From Burkholderiaceae bacterium (GTDB lineage Bacteria; Pseudomonadota; Gammaproteobacteria; Burkholderiales; Burkholderiaceae_E), in NCBI GenBank assembly GCA_023954135.1, contig JAMLIN010000022.1, positions 1-64,000 on the forward strand: a stretch of 64,000 nucleotides of DNA, in the 5' to 3' direction. Of the stretch, positions 44,216 through 53,130 are shown piece by piece. The notes beneath the pieces are model-generated. The model was not told the origin of the DNA. It saw nothing but the letters and a program-made list of their open reading frames with translations, and did not search any database. The position numbers and the translations under genes are program-made. Positions within the stretch are counted from its first letter, which is position 1, and each line of letters opens with the position of its first letter.

Positions 44216-44588
44216 GCGGGCACTTCCGCGGCTGCGGGCGCATGCCCGCGCGCCCGAGTTCCTGCGGGCTGCCTGGCCGGCGCTGCTCCTGATGCTCGTC
44301 GCGGCCTTGCTGCGCTACTTCGTCGTGGAACCCGAGAGCATCGCGCACGCCTGCCAGCCCGACCCATGGTCGGGCCTGTGTGGGGCGCGCTCGGCGCTCG
44401 TCCATGCCTTCCTCGGCCAGGGCATTGGCTGGGCCGCGCTGCTGGTGGCGGTCGTGGCGGCGATCCTGCGCCGCCGCGCGGTGGCGAGCCTCGCCCTTGC
44501 GCTGGCCGGCGCCGGCCTGGTGCTCTATTCGGCCGAGCCCTCGGCCGCCGCGCTGGTGCTGTCGCTGCTGGTGCTCGCCCGACGCTGA
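44208..44588 (+). CDS. Small membrane protein of unknown function
   Basis: A 126-residue protein with three to four predicted helices (about residues 21-40, 67-85, 90-108 and 110-125). A loop after the first helix holds two Cys residues (AHACQPDPWSGLCGAR). I do not recognise a family. The ATG overlaps the amidase stop by 8 bases, suggesting translational coupling. It ends just before the inverted repeat element at 44594. Confidence 0.6.
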   Translation: MPERALPRLRAHARAPEFLRAAWPALLLMLVAALLRYFVVEPESIAHACQPDPWSGLCGARSALVHAFLGQGIGWAALLVAVVAAILRRRAVASLALALAGAGLVLYSAEPSAAALVLSLLVLARR

Positions 44589-44593
44589 AGTGA

Positions 44594-44711
44594 AACAGCC
44601 CCCACGCTCGCTATCGCTCGCTTCGGTCGCGCTCACAGGCGCGGCCGGTCTCGCCGGCGCGAGGCAGTGCTTCGCGAAACCCCGGCTCGACCCCACCCGA
44701 GGGGGCTATCA
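44594..44711 (-). repeat. Short interspersed repeat, copy A (inverted relative to copy B at 49695)
   Basis: About 118 bases. Read on the minus strand, its core is nearly identical to the copy at 49695-49834, over about 80 bases from GGGTGGGGTCGAGCCGGG to GACCGAAGCGA. Both ends carry a short AGCCCCC inverted motif, weaker than in copy B. The GH17 gene on the minus strand runs into it and stops inside it. Confidence 0.8.
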
Positions 44712-46368
44712 GTGGCTTCGGGCGGCCGGGCGCCACTGATACGGCCATGACGGGTCGCGGCCAGCAGGCCAGTGCGATCACGAGGCTCAGCGCGCAATAG
44801 ATCATGGCCTCCACGTTGGACAGGCCTTCGGCGGCGGCGATCACGAGGCTCGCCGCGCCAAGGAGCAGGGCCAGCACCCGTTCCTCGGCGGCCGACGAAG
44901 GCGGGCGGTCGCCCAACCAGGCGAGCAGCGCCAGCGCGACGCCGGGCATCAGGTAGAGCGGCAGCGGAAAGCCGCGATAACGCGCATCGAAGACCAGCAT
45001 GATCGCCATCGCGCAGGCGCCGGTCAGCACGATCAGCCGGCCGATCACGACGAAGCGGTCGCGCACGCCGGGGGCCAGTCCCCGTGCCGCCGCCGGCAGA
45101 CGCGGCATCGCCCGGCCGTCGAGCCGCTGGCCGAGCCGCGGGGCGGCCAGCAGGCACAGCATCACGCCGGCGAGCATCCAGGCACCGCTGATCGCCCATT
45201 CGAGCGGACTGCGGTTCCATGCCAGCATGTAGTCCCACTGCCGGACGAGCATCGTTGCCGCCGGCGTCAGCAGCAGCGTCACGCCGATGCCGCCCGCCGG
45301 GCCAAGCCGGGTGGCCAGAGCCAGCGCCAGCCCGAGCATCGCCCCGAGTGCCGCGGCGATCAGCCCATGGCCGGCGTCGACGTTCTCCACCACCGGGCCG
45401 CGCCAGGGGAACTTCGGCTCGGCCTGCGAATCCAGCACTCCCCAGTAGCCGCCCATCGCGCCTTCGAGCGCGCGCTTCCAGGGCTGGTCGAAGGCCTCGA
45501 TCAGGTTGTAGTCGAGCCCCGCGGCATCGGCAGCGCTCACGAAGCGGCGGACGAACTCGGCCTGGTTGACCAGCGAGGGCACCGCGCCTTCGCGCTGCCG
45601 CCCCCTGCTCGGCCAGCCCGATTCGCCGATGAGGATGGGGCGATCGAAATGCGCCTGCACCTCCTGCGCGATCTCGATGACGTGGTCGACGGCGGCACCG
45701 ACCTCGACCGGATCGTCTTCCCAGTACGGCAGGATGTGGATGGTGAGGAAATCGGCGTGCCCGGCCAGCTCCTCGTGGCGCAGCCAGAATTCCCATACGT
45801 CGGCATAGGTCACCGGCACCTCGGCCTCGCGCCGGGCTCGCTCCATGTGGGCTGCGAGCGCCTGCGCCGGCAGCTCCCGGCGCAGCATCACCTCGTTGCC
45901 GACGATCAGCGCCCGGACCGCCCCGGCGTGCCGGTTGGCAAGCGCGATCGCGCGATCTAGCTCGGCGGTGTTCTCCGCCTCGATGCGGCCGAGCCAGGCG
46001 CCGAGAAGCACCTGCATGCCGAGCTCCTGCGCGATCGCGGGCACGGCGTCCAGGCCTTGCGCGACCGAATAGGTGCGTACGCAGGAGGTTCGCGCCGACA
46101 GCCGCCTCAGGTCGTCGCGGATCCTGTCGGGATCGACCCGCGCCTGTGGATCGAGGGGCGTCTCGCCCGGCTTGTGGAAGGGGGCGTACGAAATGCAGGC
46201 GATGCGCTCTTCGTCGGCCTCGGTCACCTGCCGGGGCTGGCCGGACAGGTACTGGGTCGCGAGCACCGCGACGGCGACGGCTGCAAGCGCCGCGATGGCG
46301 ACGATGCGTCGCCACAGCGGCGCTGCGGGCGGGTTCGTCCTGGGGCGGTCCTCGTCCAATCGGGGCAT
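44611..46368 (-). CDS. GH17-family glycoside hydrolase-like membrane protein
   Basis: A 585-residue protein. A membrane anchor (residues 20-38) precedes an outward-facing GH17 domain (about 55-330), the family of beta-1,3-glucan hydrolases and transglycosylases. The two catalytic glutamates are present: Glu159 in VGNEVMLR and Glu249 in LIGESGWPS. The C-terminal 220 residues are six or more membrane helices without an enzymatic motif. The neighbouring divergent gene encodes a GH17 domain fused to a glucan synthase, so both probably act on the same beta-glucan. The last 30 or so residues (SGGVEPGFREALPRAGETG and on) are encoded by the repeat element at 44594 and are unlikely to belong to the original protein. 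Start ATG at 46368. Confidence 0.88.
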   Translation of the reverse strand: MPRLDEDRPRTNPPAAPLWRRIVAIAALAAVAVAVLATQYLSGQPRQVTEADEERIACISYAPFHKPGETPLDPQARVDPDRIRDDLRRLSARTSCVRTYSVAQGLDAVPAIAQELGMQVLLGAWLGRIEAENTAELDRAIALANRHAGAVRALIVGNEVMLRRELPAQALAAHMERARREAEVPVTYADVWEFWLRHEELAGHADFLTIHILPYWEDDPVEVGAAVDHVIEIAQEVQAHFDRPILIGESGWPSRGRQREGAVPSLVNQAEFVRRFVSAADAAGLDYNLIEAFDQPWKRALEGAMGGYWGVLDSQAEPKFPWRGPVVENVDAGHGLIAAALGAMLGLALALATRLGPAGGIGVTLLLTPAATMLVRQWDYMLAWNRSPLEWAISGAWMLAGVMLCLLAAPRLGQRLDGRAMPRLPAAARGLAPGVRDRFVVIGRLIVLTGACAMAIMLVFDARYRGFPLPLYLMPGVALALLAWLGDRPPSSAAEERVLALLLGAASLVIAAAEGLSNVEAMIYCALSLVIALACWPRPVMAVSVAPGRPKPLIAPSGGVEPGFREALPRAGETGRACERDRSER

Positions 46369-46893
46369 TCCTGTGGCGTGACGGTGGCGGTCCGGGGGAA
46401 GTTGATGTCGGCGATTCGCCGCGTGCCCCCGGATTGTCGCGTAAATCGTGCCCGCGGCGACTGATTTCGTGACCGGCGCTTCATGTTCCGCTTCGGAGCG
46501 CCGCCCGAAAACCCGCGCCAGCAAAGGCTTTCCGGTAGTTCATCGATCTCGCCGGAGAGCGTTGGGCATGTCGCTTGCACCTCGGTTCGCGTTCTTTCCG
46601 GCCCCCGGCAGCGACTCGACACTTCCCCTAGAATTTTTTCATCGGATCGCCATGACATCGGAATCGGACGGCACAAGCACCGTCCGGATCTCGTGGCATG
46701 GAGCGATACCGATCACCGTACGACGCTGCGCAGGACACAAATGGCGCCGACGGCAAGGCGAGTAATCGTGATGGGGTGACGGATCGTCGGACACGACGAT
46801 CCGGGGGCAAGGAGGACGGTTGCGCACAACGCAGCCGGCCTGGTTTGTTGATTCACCACCCGGGCGGGTTCCGGGTCGAAGCGAGAGGTTCAG
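46369..46893. other. Divergent intergenic region of the GH17/glucan synthase pair
   Basis: 525 bases between two oppositely oriented genes, expected to hold both promoters. The only AT-rich patch is GAATTTTTTCATCGGA near 46631. I see no convincing protein, RNA element or clear promoter box pair. Upstream of the 46894 start there is a ribosome-site-like AGAGG. Confidence 0.5.
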
Positions 46894-49632
46894 ATGCAGC
46901 AGGTCTCTGCGGTCATTCCCCGGCGTCAGCACGCGCGTTCCCGGGTCGGCGCATGGTTCGCCGCGATCGCGATCGCGCTTGCGGTCGGGGCGGCGAACAT
47001 GGGTGTCTGGCAGTACCTGAATCCACCGATCGAGGCGCCCGTGGCGACAGGCCCGATACACGGCCTTGCCTACAACGCCTACGGGCGCTGGGACAGCCCG
47101 ATCGCGGAACGCTATCCGAGCGAGGCCGACATCGACGCCGACATGGCGCTGCTCGCGACCTACACCGACCGGATCCGCACGTACACGTCGGGCGAGTTCC
47201 CGATGATCCCGGAGCTGGCGCAGCGCCACGGCCTGAAGCTCACCGCCGGGGTCTGGCTGGACCATCGCTTCGGCAACAACCAGAAGGAGATCACGGCGGT
47301 GATCAGGGCCGCGCAGTCGGGCGCGGTCGAGCGTGTGGTCGCGGGCAACGAGACGATCCTGCACAACATCTTCACGGTCTCCGAGCTGACGGACCAGCTG
47401 CGCGCCCTGCGGCGCGAGCTGCGCGTACCGGTGTCGACCGCCGAGCCGTGGCACGTCTGGATGCGTAATCCCTCGCTGGTCGACGCGGTCGACTACATCA
47501 CGGTCCACCTGCTGCCCTACTGGGAGGGCGTGCCCGCCGACGGTGGCGCGGTCGACTACGCCATGCAGCGCCTCGAGCAGATGCGCAAGCGCTTCCCGCA
47601 CAAGCACATCGTCATCGGCGAGATCGGCTGGCCCAGCCAGGGCGACCGCTTCGACGGCGTTTCGACCTCGCCTGCGGCGCAGGCGCAGTTCCTGCGCGAG
47701 TTCCTCGCGCGCGTCCAGAACGACCCGTCGATCGACTACTTCCTGATGGAAGCGGTCGACCAGCCCTGGAAGGCAGCGAACGAGGGCCGGGTCGGTGGCT
47801 ATTGGGGCATGCTCCACGCCGATCGCACCGAGAAGTTCAGTTTCGACGGCCCGCTCTTCGCCGATCCGAGCTGGCACGACAAAGCCGTGCTCGCCTGCCT
47901 GCTGGCCTTCGGCCCGCTGGTGTGGTTCTGCCTCGCCTTCGCCCGGATGCGCATCGTGAGCCGGGTCGCTTTCGCCCTCATCGCCCAGGCCGTTGCCTCC
48001 TTTGTCGTCTGGCTGGTCGCACTGCCCCTCGACTACTACCTGCGCCCGGTGGACTGGATCGCGCTGCTGGTGCTGGTGCCCTCGCTCACCATCATGGCGG
48101 GGATCCTGCTCTCGCATGCCTTCGAGTTCGCGGAGCTTTTCTGGAAGGGCAACCTGCGCCGCGAGTTCGAGCCGCTGCCGGCCGCCGACCCGCATCACCA
48201 GCCCTTCGTCTCGGTCCATCTGGCCTGCTGCAACGAACCGCCCGAGATGGTGATCGCCACCATCGAGAGCCTGCGCGGGCTCGACTACGCCAACTACGAA
48301 GTGCTCGTCATCGACAACAACACCCGTGACGAGGCGCTCTGGAAGCCGGTCGAGGCGTTCATGGCGGGGTTGGGCGGGAACTTCCGCTTCTTCCACCTCG
48401 AGAACTGGCCGGGCTTCAAGGCTGGCGCGCTGAATTTCGCGCTGTCCCAGACCGACCCGCGCGCCGAGGTGATCGGGGTGGTCGATGCCGACTATGTGGT
48501 CGAACCCGACTGGCTCTCCGGCTACGTGGGTTACTTTTCCGATCCGTCGGTCGGTGTGGTCCAGGCCCCGCAGGCGCACCGCGAATGGGGTCGCCAGCTC
48601 TTCCGCCGCATGATGAACTGGGAGTACGACGGCTTCTTCAGGATCGGCATGCACCACCGCAACGAGCGCGACGCCATCATCCAGCACGGCACGATGACCC
48701 TCGTGCGGGCGGAATCGCTCGAGCGGCACGGTCGCTGGTCCGAGTGGTGCATCTGCGAGGACAGCGAGCTCGGCCTGCGCCTGATGAAGGAAGGCATGCG
48801 TACCGTGTACATCGACCGGGTGATGGGTCGCGGCCTGACCCCCGACGACTTCGCCGCGTTCCGCAAGCAGCGCAAGCGCTGGGCGCAGGGCGCGATGCAG
48901 ATCATGAAGGCCCACTGGCGCGACCTGGTGCGTCCGGGTCGGCTGCGCCGCGGCCAGCGCTATCACTTCGTCGCCGGCTGGCTGCCCTGGATCGGGGACG
49001 CGCTGCACCTGGTGTTCGCCTTGGCCGCGATGTTCTACACCATCGGGATCATGGCCGCGCCGAAATACTTCAGCCTGCCGATCACGCTCTTCATGGTGCC
49101 GCTCGCGGTGTTCGTCGTCGCCAAGGTCGTGATCGGGCCGCTGCTCTACATGCGCCGGGTGCCGTGCTCGATCGGCGAGATCTTCGGCGCCGCGCTTTCG
49201 GGCATGGGCCTGTCGCATGCGATCGCGACCGGCGTCTTCACCGGCCTGGCCCAGAAGACGGGCGTGTTCGAGATCACGAAGAAGGGCAGCAAGGTGACGC
49301 CCGGCGGCAGCTTCGGCGCGGTTCGCGAGGAGGCCATGCTGCTCCTGGGCCTCGTGACTTGCGCCGTCGGCATGGCGCTGACGCGACTGCCCAACCATGT
49401 CGAGTCGCTGCTGTGGATGGGCGTGCTCGGCCTGCTGGCCGCACCCTATCTCGCCGCGCTGCTTTGCCAGGTGCTGTCGCTGCTGCCCGAGCGCACCGAG
49501 AAGGCGCCGGCCAAGGTTCGTCCGCTGCCGTCGAACGTGGTGCCGATCGGGGCCTCGCCGCGGCGCCCGATGATCCCGGCCGGCCTGTCGCCGCTGGCGC
49601 CCGCGGCCGCGCACAGCACGCAGGCGCGCTGA
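46894..49632 (+). CDS. NdvB-like fused GH17 / GT2 beta-glucan synthase
   Basis: A 912-residue membrane enzyme. Helix 1 (residues 21-40) is followed by a periplasmic GH17 domain (about 55-325) with catalytic Glu153 (AGNETIL) and Glu243 (VIGEIGWPS). Membrane helices at about 330-410 lead to a cytoplasmic GT2 domain (437-680) with the processive-synthase motifs VIDNNTRD, DAD at 531-533, ED at 622-623 and QRKRW at 659-663. A final membrane block and a Pro/Ala-rich tail complete it. This layout matches the NdvB proteins that make and cyclise beta-1,3-linked glucans, which serve in osmoadaptation and biofilm antibiotic tolerance. Start ATG at 46894; a strong terminator follows the stop. Confidence 0.92.
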   Translation: MQQVSAVIPRRQHARSRVGAWFAAIAIALAVGAANMGVWQYLNPPIEAPVATGPIHGLAYNAYGRWDSPIAERYPSEADIDADMALLATYTDRIRTYTSGEFPMIPELAQRHGLKLTAGVWLDHRFGNNQKEITAVIRAAQSGAVERVVAGNETILHNIFTVSELTDQLRALRRELRVPVSTAEPWHVWMRNPSLVDAVDYITVHLLPYWEGVPADGGAVDYAMQRLEQMRKRFPHKHIVIGEIGWPSQGDRFDGVSTSPAAQAQFLREFLARVQNDPSIDYFLMEAVDQPWKAANEGRVGGYWGMLHADRTEKFSFDGPLFADPSWHDKAVLACLLAFGPLVWFCLAFARMRIVSRVAFALIAQAVASFVVWLVALPLDYYLRPVDWIALLVLVPSLTIMAGILLSHAFEFAELFWKGNLRREFEPLPAADPHHQPFVSVHLACCNEPPEMVIATIESLRGLDYANYEVLVIDNNTRDEALWKPVEAFMAGLGGNFRFFHLENWPGFKAGALNFALSQTDPRAEVIGVVDADYVVEPDWLSGYVGYFSDPSVGVVQAPQAHREWGRQLFRRMMNWEYDGFFRIGMHHRNERDAIIQHGTMTLVRAESLERHGRWSEWCICEDSELGLRLMKEGMRTVYIDRVMGRGLTPDDFAAFRKQRKRWAQGAMQIMKAHWRDLVRPGRLRRGQRYHFVAGWLPWIGDALHLVFALAAMFYTIGIMAAPKYFSLPITLFMVPLAVFVVAKVVIGPLLYMRRVPCSIGEIFGAALSGMGLSHAIATGVFTGLAQKTGVFEITKKGSKVTPGGSFGAVREEAMLLLGLVTCAVGMALTRLPNHVESLLWMGVLGLLAAPYLAALLCQVLSLLPERTEKAPAKVRPLPSNVVPIGASPRRPMIPAGLSPLAPAAAHSTQAR

Positions 49633-49648
49633 AGGTAATCGCCTTGAG

Positions 49649-49677
49649 AGGGGGCGCCGCGAGGCGCCCCCTTTTTT
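49649..49677 (+). terminator. Intrinsic terminator of the glucan synthase gene
   Basis: A perfect 10-base stem, AGGGGGCGCC (49649-49658) and GGCGCCCCCT (49663-49672), with loop GCGA, followed directly by a run of six T. It starts 17 bases after the stop at 49632. This is a textbook Rho-independent terminator. Confidence 0.92.
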
Positions 49678-49694
49678 CATCGCCGGGCCGCCCC

Positions 49695-49834
49695 AAGATG
49701 AAAAACGCCCCCTTGGGTGGGGTCGAGCCGGGAATTCGCGAAGCACTGCTTTGCGCCGGCGAGACCGGCCGCGCCTGCGAGCGCGGCCGAAGCGACTCCA
49801 CGGAGTGGGGGAGCGTGGGGGCCATTTTCATCTT
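49695..49834 (+). repeat. Short interspersed repeat, copy B, with terminal inverted repeats
   Basis: 140 bases bounded by inverted ends: AAGATGAAAAACGCCCCC at the left and, read in reverse, AAGATGAAAATGGCCCCCAC at the right. The interior matches copy A at 44594-44711 in the opposite orientation over about 80 bases. It does not encode a transposase and is GC-rich; it resembles a small non-autonomous (MITE- or REP-like) element. It lies between the terminator and the riboswitch. Confidence 0.82.
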
Positions 49835-49897
49835 GAGACGGCACCACCGCCGGCGGGCGGTGCTTCCTGCCCGGTATGGGCTATGATGGAGGCTCGA

Positions 49898-50008
49898 ACG
49901 CTAGGGGTCCCGTAGAAATCCCGTGCCTTGCTGCATGGGTCCGCGTCAGCGGACGGGTGAGAAAAACCCTTGGAACCTGATCGAGTTAAGACTTGCGCAG
50001 GGAAGCGT
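49898..50008 (+). promoter_or_regulatory. TPP (thiamin pyrophosphate) riboswitch, THI element
   Basis: The conserved core of the TPP riboswitch is plain: GCTAGGGGTCCC at the 5' side, GGGTGAGAAAAACCCTTGGA then ACCTGATC in the middle, and GAGTTAAGACTTGCGCAGGG at the 3' side. The closing P1 helix pairs ACGCT (49898-49902) with AGCGT (50004-50008). TPP binding normally lowers expression of the downstream gene by hiding the ribosome site or by termination. Its target is the TonB-dependent receptor starting at 50100. Confidence 0.95.
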
Positions 50009-50099
50009 TTCGGCACAGGAATCGCCTCCCGCCTCGTTGCCTCGAGGTATGGCGACCACCATGCCGCCGCCGACCTGCCATCGAAGAGGAAGCACCTCG

Positions 50100-52304
50100 A
50101 TGGCCAGAATCCCGTATCCCGCTACATCCTTGTCGCTCGCGCTTGCGGGCCTGTTCACGCTCGCCGGCCCGGCCGATGCCCAGACCGGCGTCCGGACCGA
50201 GACGCCCACGCTGGCGCCGGTCACGGTCGATGCCTCACGCGAGGATCCGCGCGCGGCGCCGGCCCGCAGGACCACTGCGGTCGGCGGCTTCGACGCCGCC
50301 CCGATGGGGCAGACGCCGCAGTCGATCTCGGTGATCGACGCCGAGTCGCTCGAGGAGCGCGGCGCCCGCAACCTGTCGCAGGCGATCCGGCTCGAATCCT
50401 CGGTCGATGACCACTACAACACCGTCGGCTATCCGGAGAGCCTGCAGATCCGCGGCTTCCTGCTCGACGGTGCCGGCAACTATCGCCGCGACGGCATGGC
50501 GATCTCCAACCATGCGCCGGCCGCCCTCGAGAACCGCGAGCGGATCGAGGTTCTCAAGGGCCTGTCCGGCATCCAGGCGGGCACGTCCGCACCGGGCGGG
50601 CTCGTCAACCACGTATTGAAGCGCCCCACCGACGAGGACCTGCGCGCGATCGAGTTCGGCCTGTCGGAGAGAGGCACGACCCGCCTGCACGGCGACTTCG
50701 GCGGCCGGCTCGACACCGGCGTGATCGGCTACCGGATCAACCTTGCCGCCGAGCAGCTGCGGCCCGACGTCGACGCCGCCGACGGCCAGCGCCGCTTCGT
50801 GAGCGGCTTCTTCGACGCCCGTCTGCCCGCCGGCCTGTTGCTCGAGGCCGAGTTCGAGCACCATCGCTTCCGCCAGCCCAGCGTGCCGGGCTTCGGCCTG
50901 CTCGATATCGACGGAGACGGCTTCGCCGAGACCTTGCCGGCCCCGGTCGACCCCTCGCGCAATCTCGCCGCGCAGCCCTGGGCGCTGCCCTTCGAGAACC
51001 GCTCGACGGTGGGCTCCCTGCGTCTTTCGCAGCGCCTCGACGCCTGGCGCTGGAAGCTCGGCTGGCAGCGCCAGCACATTGCCACCGACGACCGCCTGCC
51101 GTTTCCCGATGGCTGCAGCAGTGGGCCCGCCTATGTCTATCCGGGCTTCTGCGGCAATGGCGACTTCGATCTCTACGACTTCCGCACCGAGGGCGAGCGG
51201 CGGACGATGGACGTGCTCGATGCCAGCGTCGAAACCACCGTCCATACCGGATCGGTGCGCCATGAGCTGAGCATCGGCATCACCGCGAACCGCTATCGCG
51301 AGCGGCCGGCCGACCTGCAGGCCTACAACTGGGTCGGCACGAGCAACATGTTCGAGCCGGTGGTGCTGCCGGCCGACCCGTCCATGGCCGACACCAACAC
51401 CGACGCCGATACCCGCAGCCGCGAGATCCACATCCACGACGCGATGCAGCTCACCGACCGACTCTCCCTCTGGGTGGGCCTGCGCCATACCCGGATCGAG
51501 CAGAGCAGCATCCGCACCGACGGGACTGAAGGCCTGTCGCTCGAGCAGAGCTTCACCACCCCATGGGCGGCGCTCGGACTGAAGGTCGGGGCGCGCGGCT
51601 TCGCTTACGTGTCGGCGGGCGAGGGTGTCGAGACCGAATCGGTACCCAACCGGCCGCAGGACTACGTCAACTACGGCCAGGCGCTGGAAGCGACCGTCAG
51701 CCGCCAGGTCGAGATCGGCTGGCGCCAGCAGCTCGAGAACGGCGGCCTCTTTTCGCTCACCCTGTTCCAGATCGACAAGCCCTTCGCCGACGACGTCGAG
51801 CAGGCCGACGGCAGCGTGCTGCGCGTGGCCGGCGCCCGCGAGGCCCGCCATCGCGGCCTCGAGCTCGGCTGGGCGGGGCGGATCAGCCCGCGGCTCGATG
51901 CCCAGGTGCAGGCGACCTGGCTCGACGCGAAGATCCGGCGCAGTCCCGACCCGAGCCTGGTCGGCGGACGCACGCCGAACACCGCGCCGCTCGCCGCGGC
52001 GGCCCGGCTGAACTGGCGGGTGCCGGGCATCGACGGCCTGACCTGGAGCAACCAGGTGCAGTACTCGGGCCGCAAGGCTGTCTTCGCAGACCGCTCGGTC
52101 GAGCTCGGTTCCTGGGCCCAGTTCGATACCGATCTCGCCCTGCGTCGCCGGATCGGCAACACCGCCACGATCTGGCGGGTGGGCATCGACAACATCTTCG
52201 ATCGCCGCTACTGGCGCGACGCCCCGACCCAGTACTGGGGGGCGCAATACCTGTTCCCGGCGCGGGGGCGGACGCTGCGGTTCACAGTGCAGGCGATGTA
52301 TTGA
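50100..52304 (+). CDS. TonB-dependent outer-membrane receptor under TPP riboswitch control
   Basis: A 734-residue outer-membrane receptor. A signal peptide covers residues 1-28 (cleavage after ADAQ or so). The plug domain follows (PQSISVIDAESLEERGARNL, then YPESLQIRGFLLDG and IEVLKGLSGIQAGTSAPGG), then a 22-strand barrel ending in an aromatic residue (RFTVQAMY). By shape it belongs to the group annotated as siderophore receptors. The TPP riboswitch just upstream says otherwise: import of thiamin or a precursor is the likely role. The ATG at 50100 is chosen because it directly precedes the signal peptide and leaves room for the riboswitch; extensions into the riboswitch are not credible. Confidence 0.92.
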   Translation: MARIPYPATSLSLALAGLFTLAGPADAQTGVRTETPTLAPVTVDASREDPRAAPARRTTAVGGFDAAPMGQTPQSISVIDAESLEERGARNLSQAIRLESSVDDHYNTVGYPESLQIRGFLLDGAGNYRRDGMAISNHAPAALENRERIEVLKGLSGIQAGTSAPGGLVNHVLKRPTDEDLRAIEFGLSERGTTRLHGDFGGRLDTGVIGYRINLAAEQLRPDVDAADGQRRFVSGFFDARLPAGLLLEAEFEHHRFRQPSVPGFGLLDIDGDGFAETLPAPVDPSRNLAAQPWALPFENRSTVGSLRLSQRLDAWRWKLGWQRQHIATDDRLPFPDGCSSGPAYVYPGFCGNGDFDLYDFRTEGERRTMDVLDASVETTVHTGSVRHELSIGITANRYRERPADLQAYNWVGTSNMFEPVVLPADPSMADTNTDADTRSREIHIHDAMQLTDRLSLWVGLRHTRIEQSSIRTDGTEGLSLEQSFTTPWAALGLKVGARGFAYVSAGEGVETESVPNRPQDYVNYGQALEATVSRQVEIGWRQQLENGGLFSLTLFQIDKPFADDVEQADGSVLRVAGAREARHRGLELGWAGRISPRLDAQVQATWLDAKIRRSPDPSLVGGRTPNTAPLAAAARLNWRVPGIDGLTWSNQVQYSGRKAVFADRSVELGSWAQFDTDLALRRRIGNTATIWRVGIDNIFDRRYWRDAPTQYWGAQYLFPARGRTLRFTVQAMY

Positions 52305-52466
52305 GCAGGCGGCAGACGGCGGCGTATCGGAAGCTCGAGAGGCTGCAAGTGCCGGCCGAAGGCATGCGCTCGTTGGCGTCATATGCGGCAAGATGATGCT
52401 CTCATGTCCTTGCCGTCCGACACTGCGTCGTCTCGAACGTTTGTCGCCACTCGGGATCACCCGATC

Positions 52467-53096
52467 ATGCTCGAAGCGTCCTGGCTCATCTTCACGATCG
52501 CGTCTCTGGTGCTCATCTCGACCCCGGGTCAGGACATGATCCTGGTCATGTCCCGCTCCGTCGCTCAAGGTCCGAAAGCCGGCATCGTCACGGCCGCCGG
52601 CGTAAGCATCGGGCTGGTCGGACACACGGTACTTGCCACGCTCGGCCTCGGGGCTGTCCTTCGAACATCCGAGTTCCTCTTCGTCGCCCTGAAGCTGGCT
52701 GGAGCGGCTTACCTGATCTACCTGGCAATCGGCCTCTTGCGCACGCCGGGCGATGAGCTTGCGGTTCATGGCGCTTCCACGCGCTCGATGGGACGCCTGT
52801 TCCTCGATGGCGCCTTGTCCAACCTGTCGAACCCGAAGATCGCGATCTTCTACTTCGCCTTTCTGCCCCAGTTCGTCGCCCCGGGCGCCAGCCATCCGAC
52901 GCTGACCGTCCTTGCCCTCGGCCTGGGCTTCGCAGGCCTGACATTCCTGGTCAAGGGGCCGGTTGGCCTGTTCGCCGGCCTGCTGTCGCGCTGGCTGAGA
53001 TCGAACCCGAGGTTCCTGGTCTGGTTATATCGCTGCAGTGGCGGGATGCTTTTCGCACTGGGTATCCGTCTGGCGTTCGAGCGCAGCGATGGCTGA
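52467..53096 (+). CDS. LysE-family amino-acid exporter
   Basis: A 209-residue inner-membrane protein of the LysE/RhtB family with six predicted helices. The family start is clear: LEASWLIFTIASLVLISTPGQDMILVMSRS, where the sTPGQD motif is nearly invariant; later come VALKLAGAAYLIYLAIGLLR and DGALSNLSNPKIAIFYFAF. Members export amino acids or related metabolites by proton exchange. ATG at 52467 gives the normal length; ATGs at 52383 and 52404 would add an unlikely polar lead. It opens a run of small genes on the same strand in DNA that is less GC-rich than the receptor gene before it. Confidence 0.87.
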   Translation: MLEASWLIFTIASLVLISTPGQDMILVMSRSVAQGPKAGIVTAAGVSIGLVGHTVLATLGLGAVLRTSEFLFVALKLAGAAYLIYLAIGLLRTPGDELAVHGASTRSMGRLFLDGALSNLSNPKIAIFYFAFLPQFVAPGASHPTLTVLALGLGFAGLTFLVKGPVGLFAGLLSRWLRSNPRFLVWLYRCSGGMLFALGIRLAFERSDG

Positions 53097-53130
53097 CAGG
53101 TAACGAACGAACGCAGGGATCGCTCCATCG

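Noticed and set aside
46369-46893. Small genes in the divergent intergenic region
   Set aside because: Several short frames are open on both strands, but none has a ribosome site with a plausible product.
46639-49746. An open frame of more than 1000 codons on the minus strand opposite the glucan synthase
   Set aside because: Its translation is rich in Arg, His, Asp and Gly without any family pattern. The plus-strand frame has intact GH17 and GT2 motifs, and the terminator at 49649 fits the plus strand.
50100-52304. Iron-siderophore receptor function
   Set aside because: The general receptor shape fits, but no siderophore gene or Fur-like site was seen, and the TPP riboswitch directly upstream points to thiamin.
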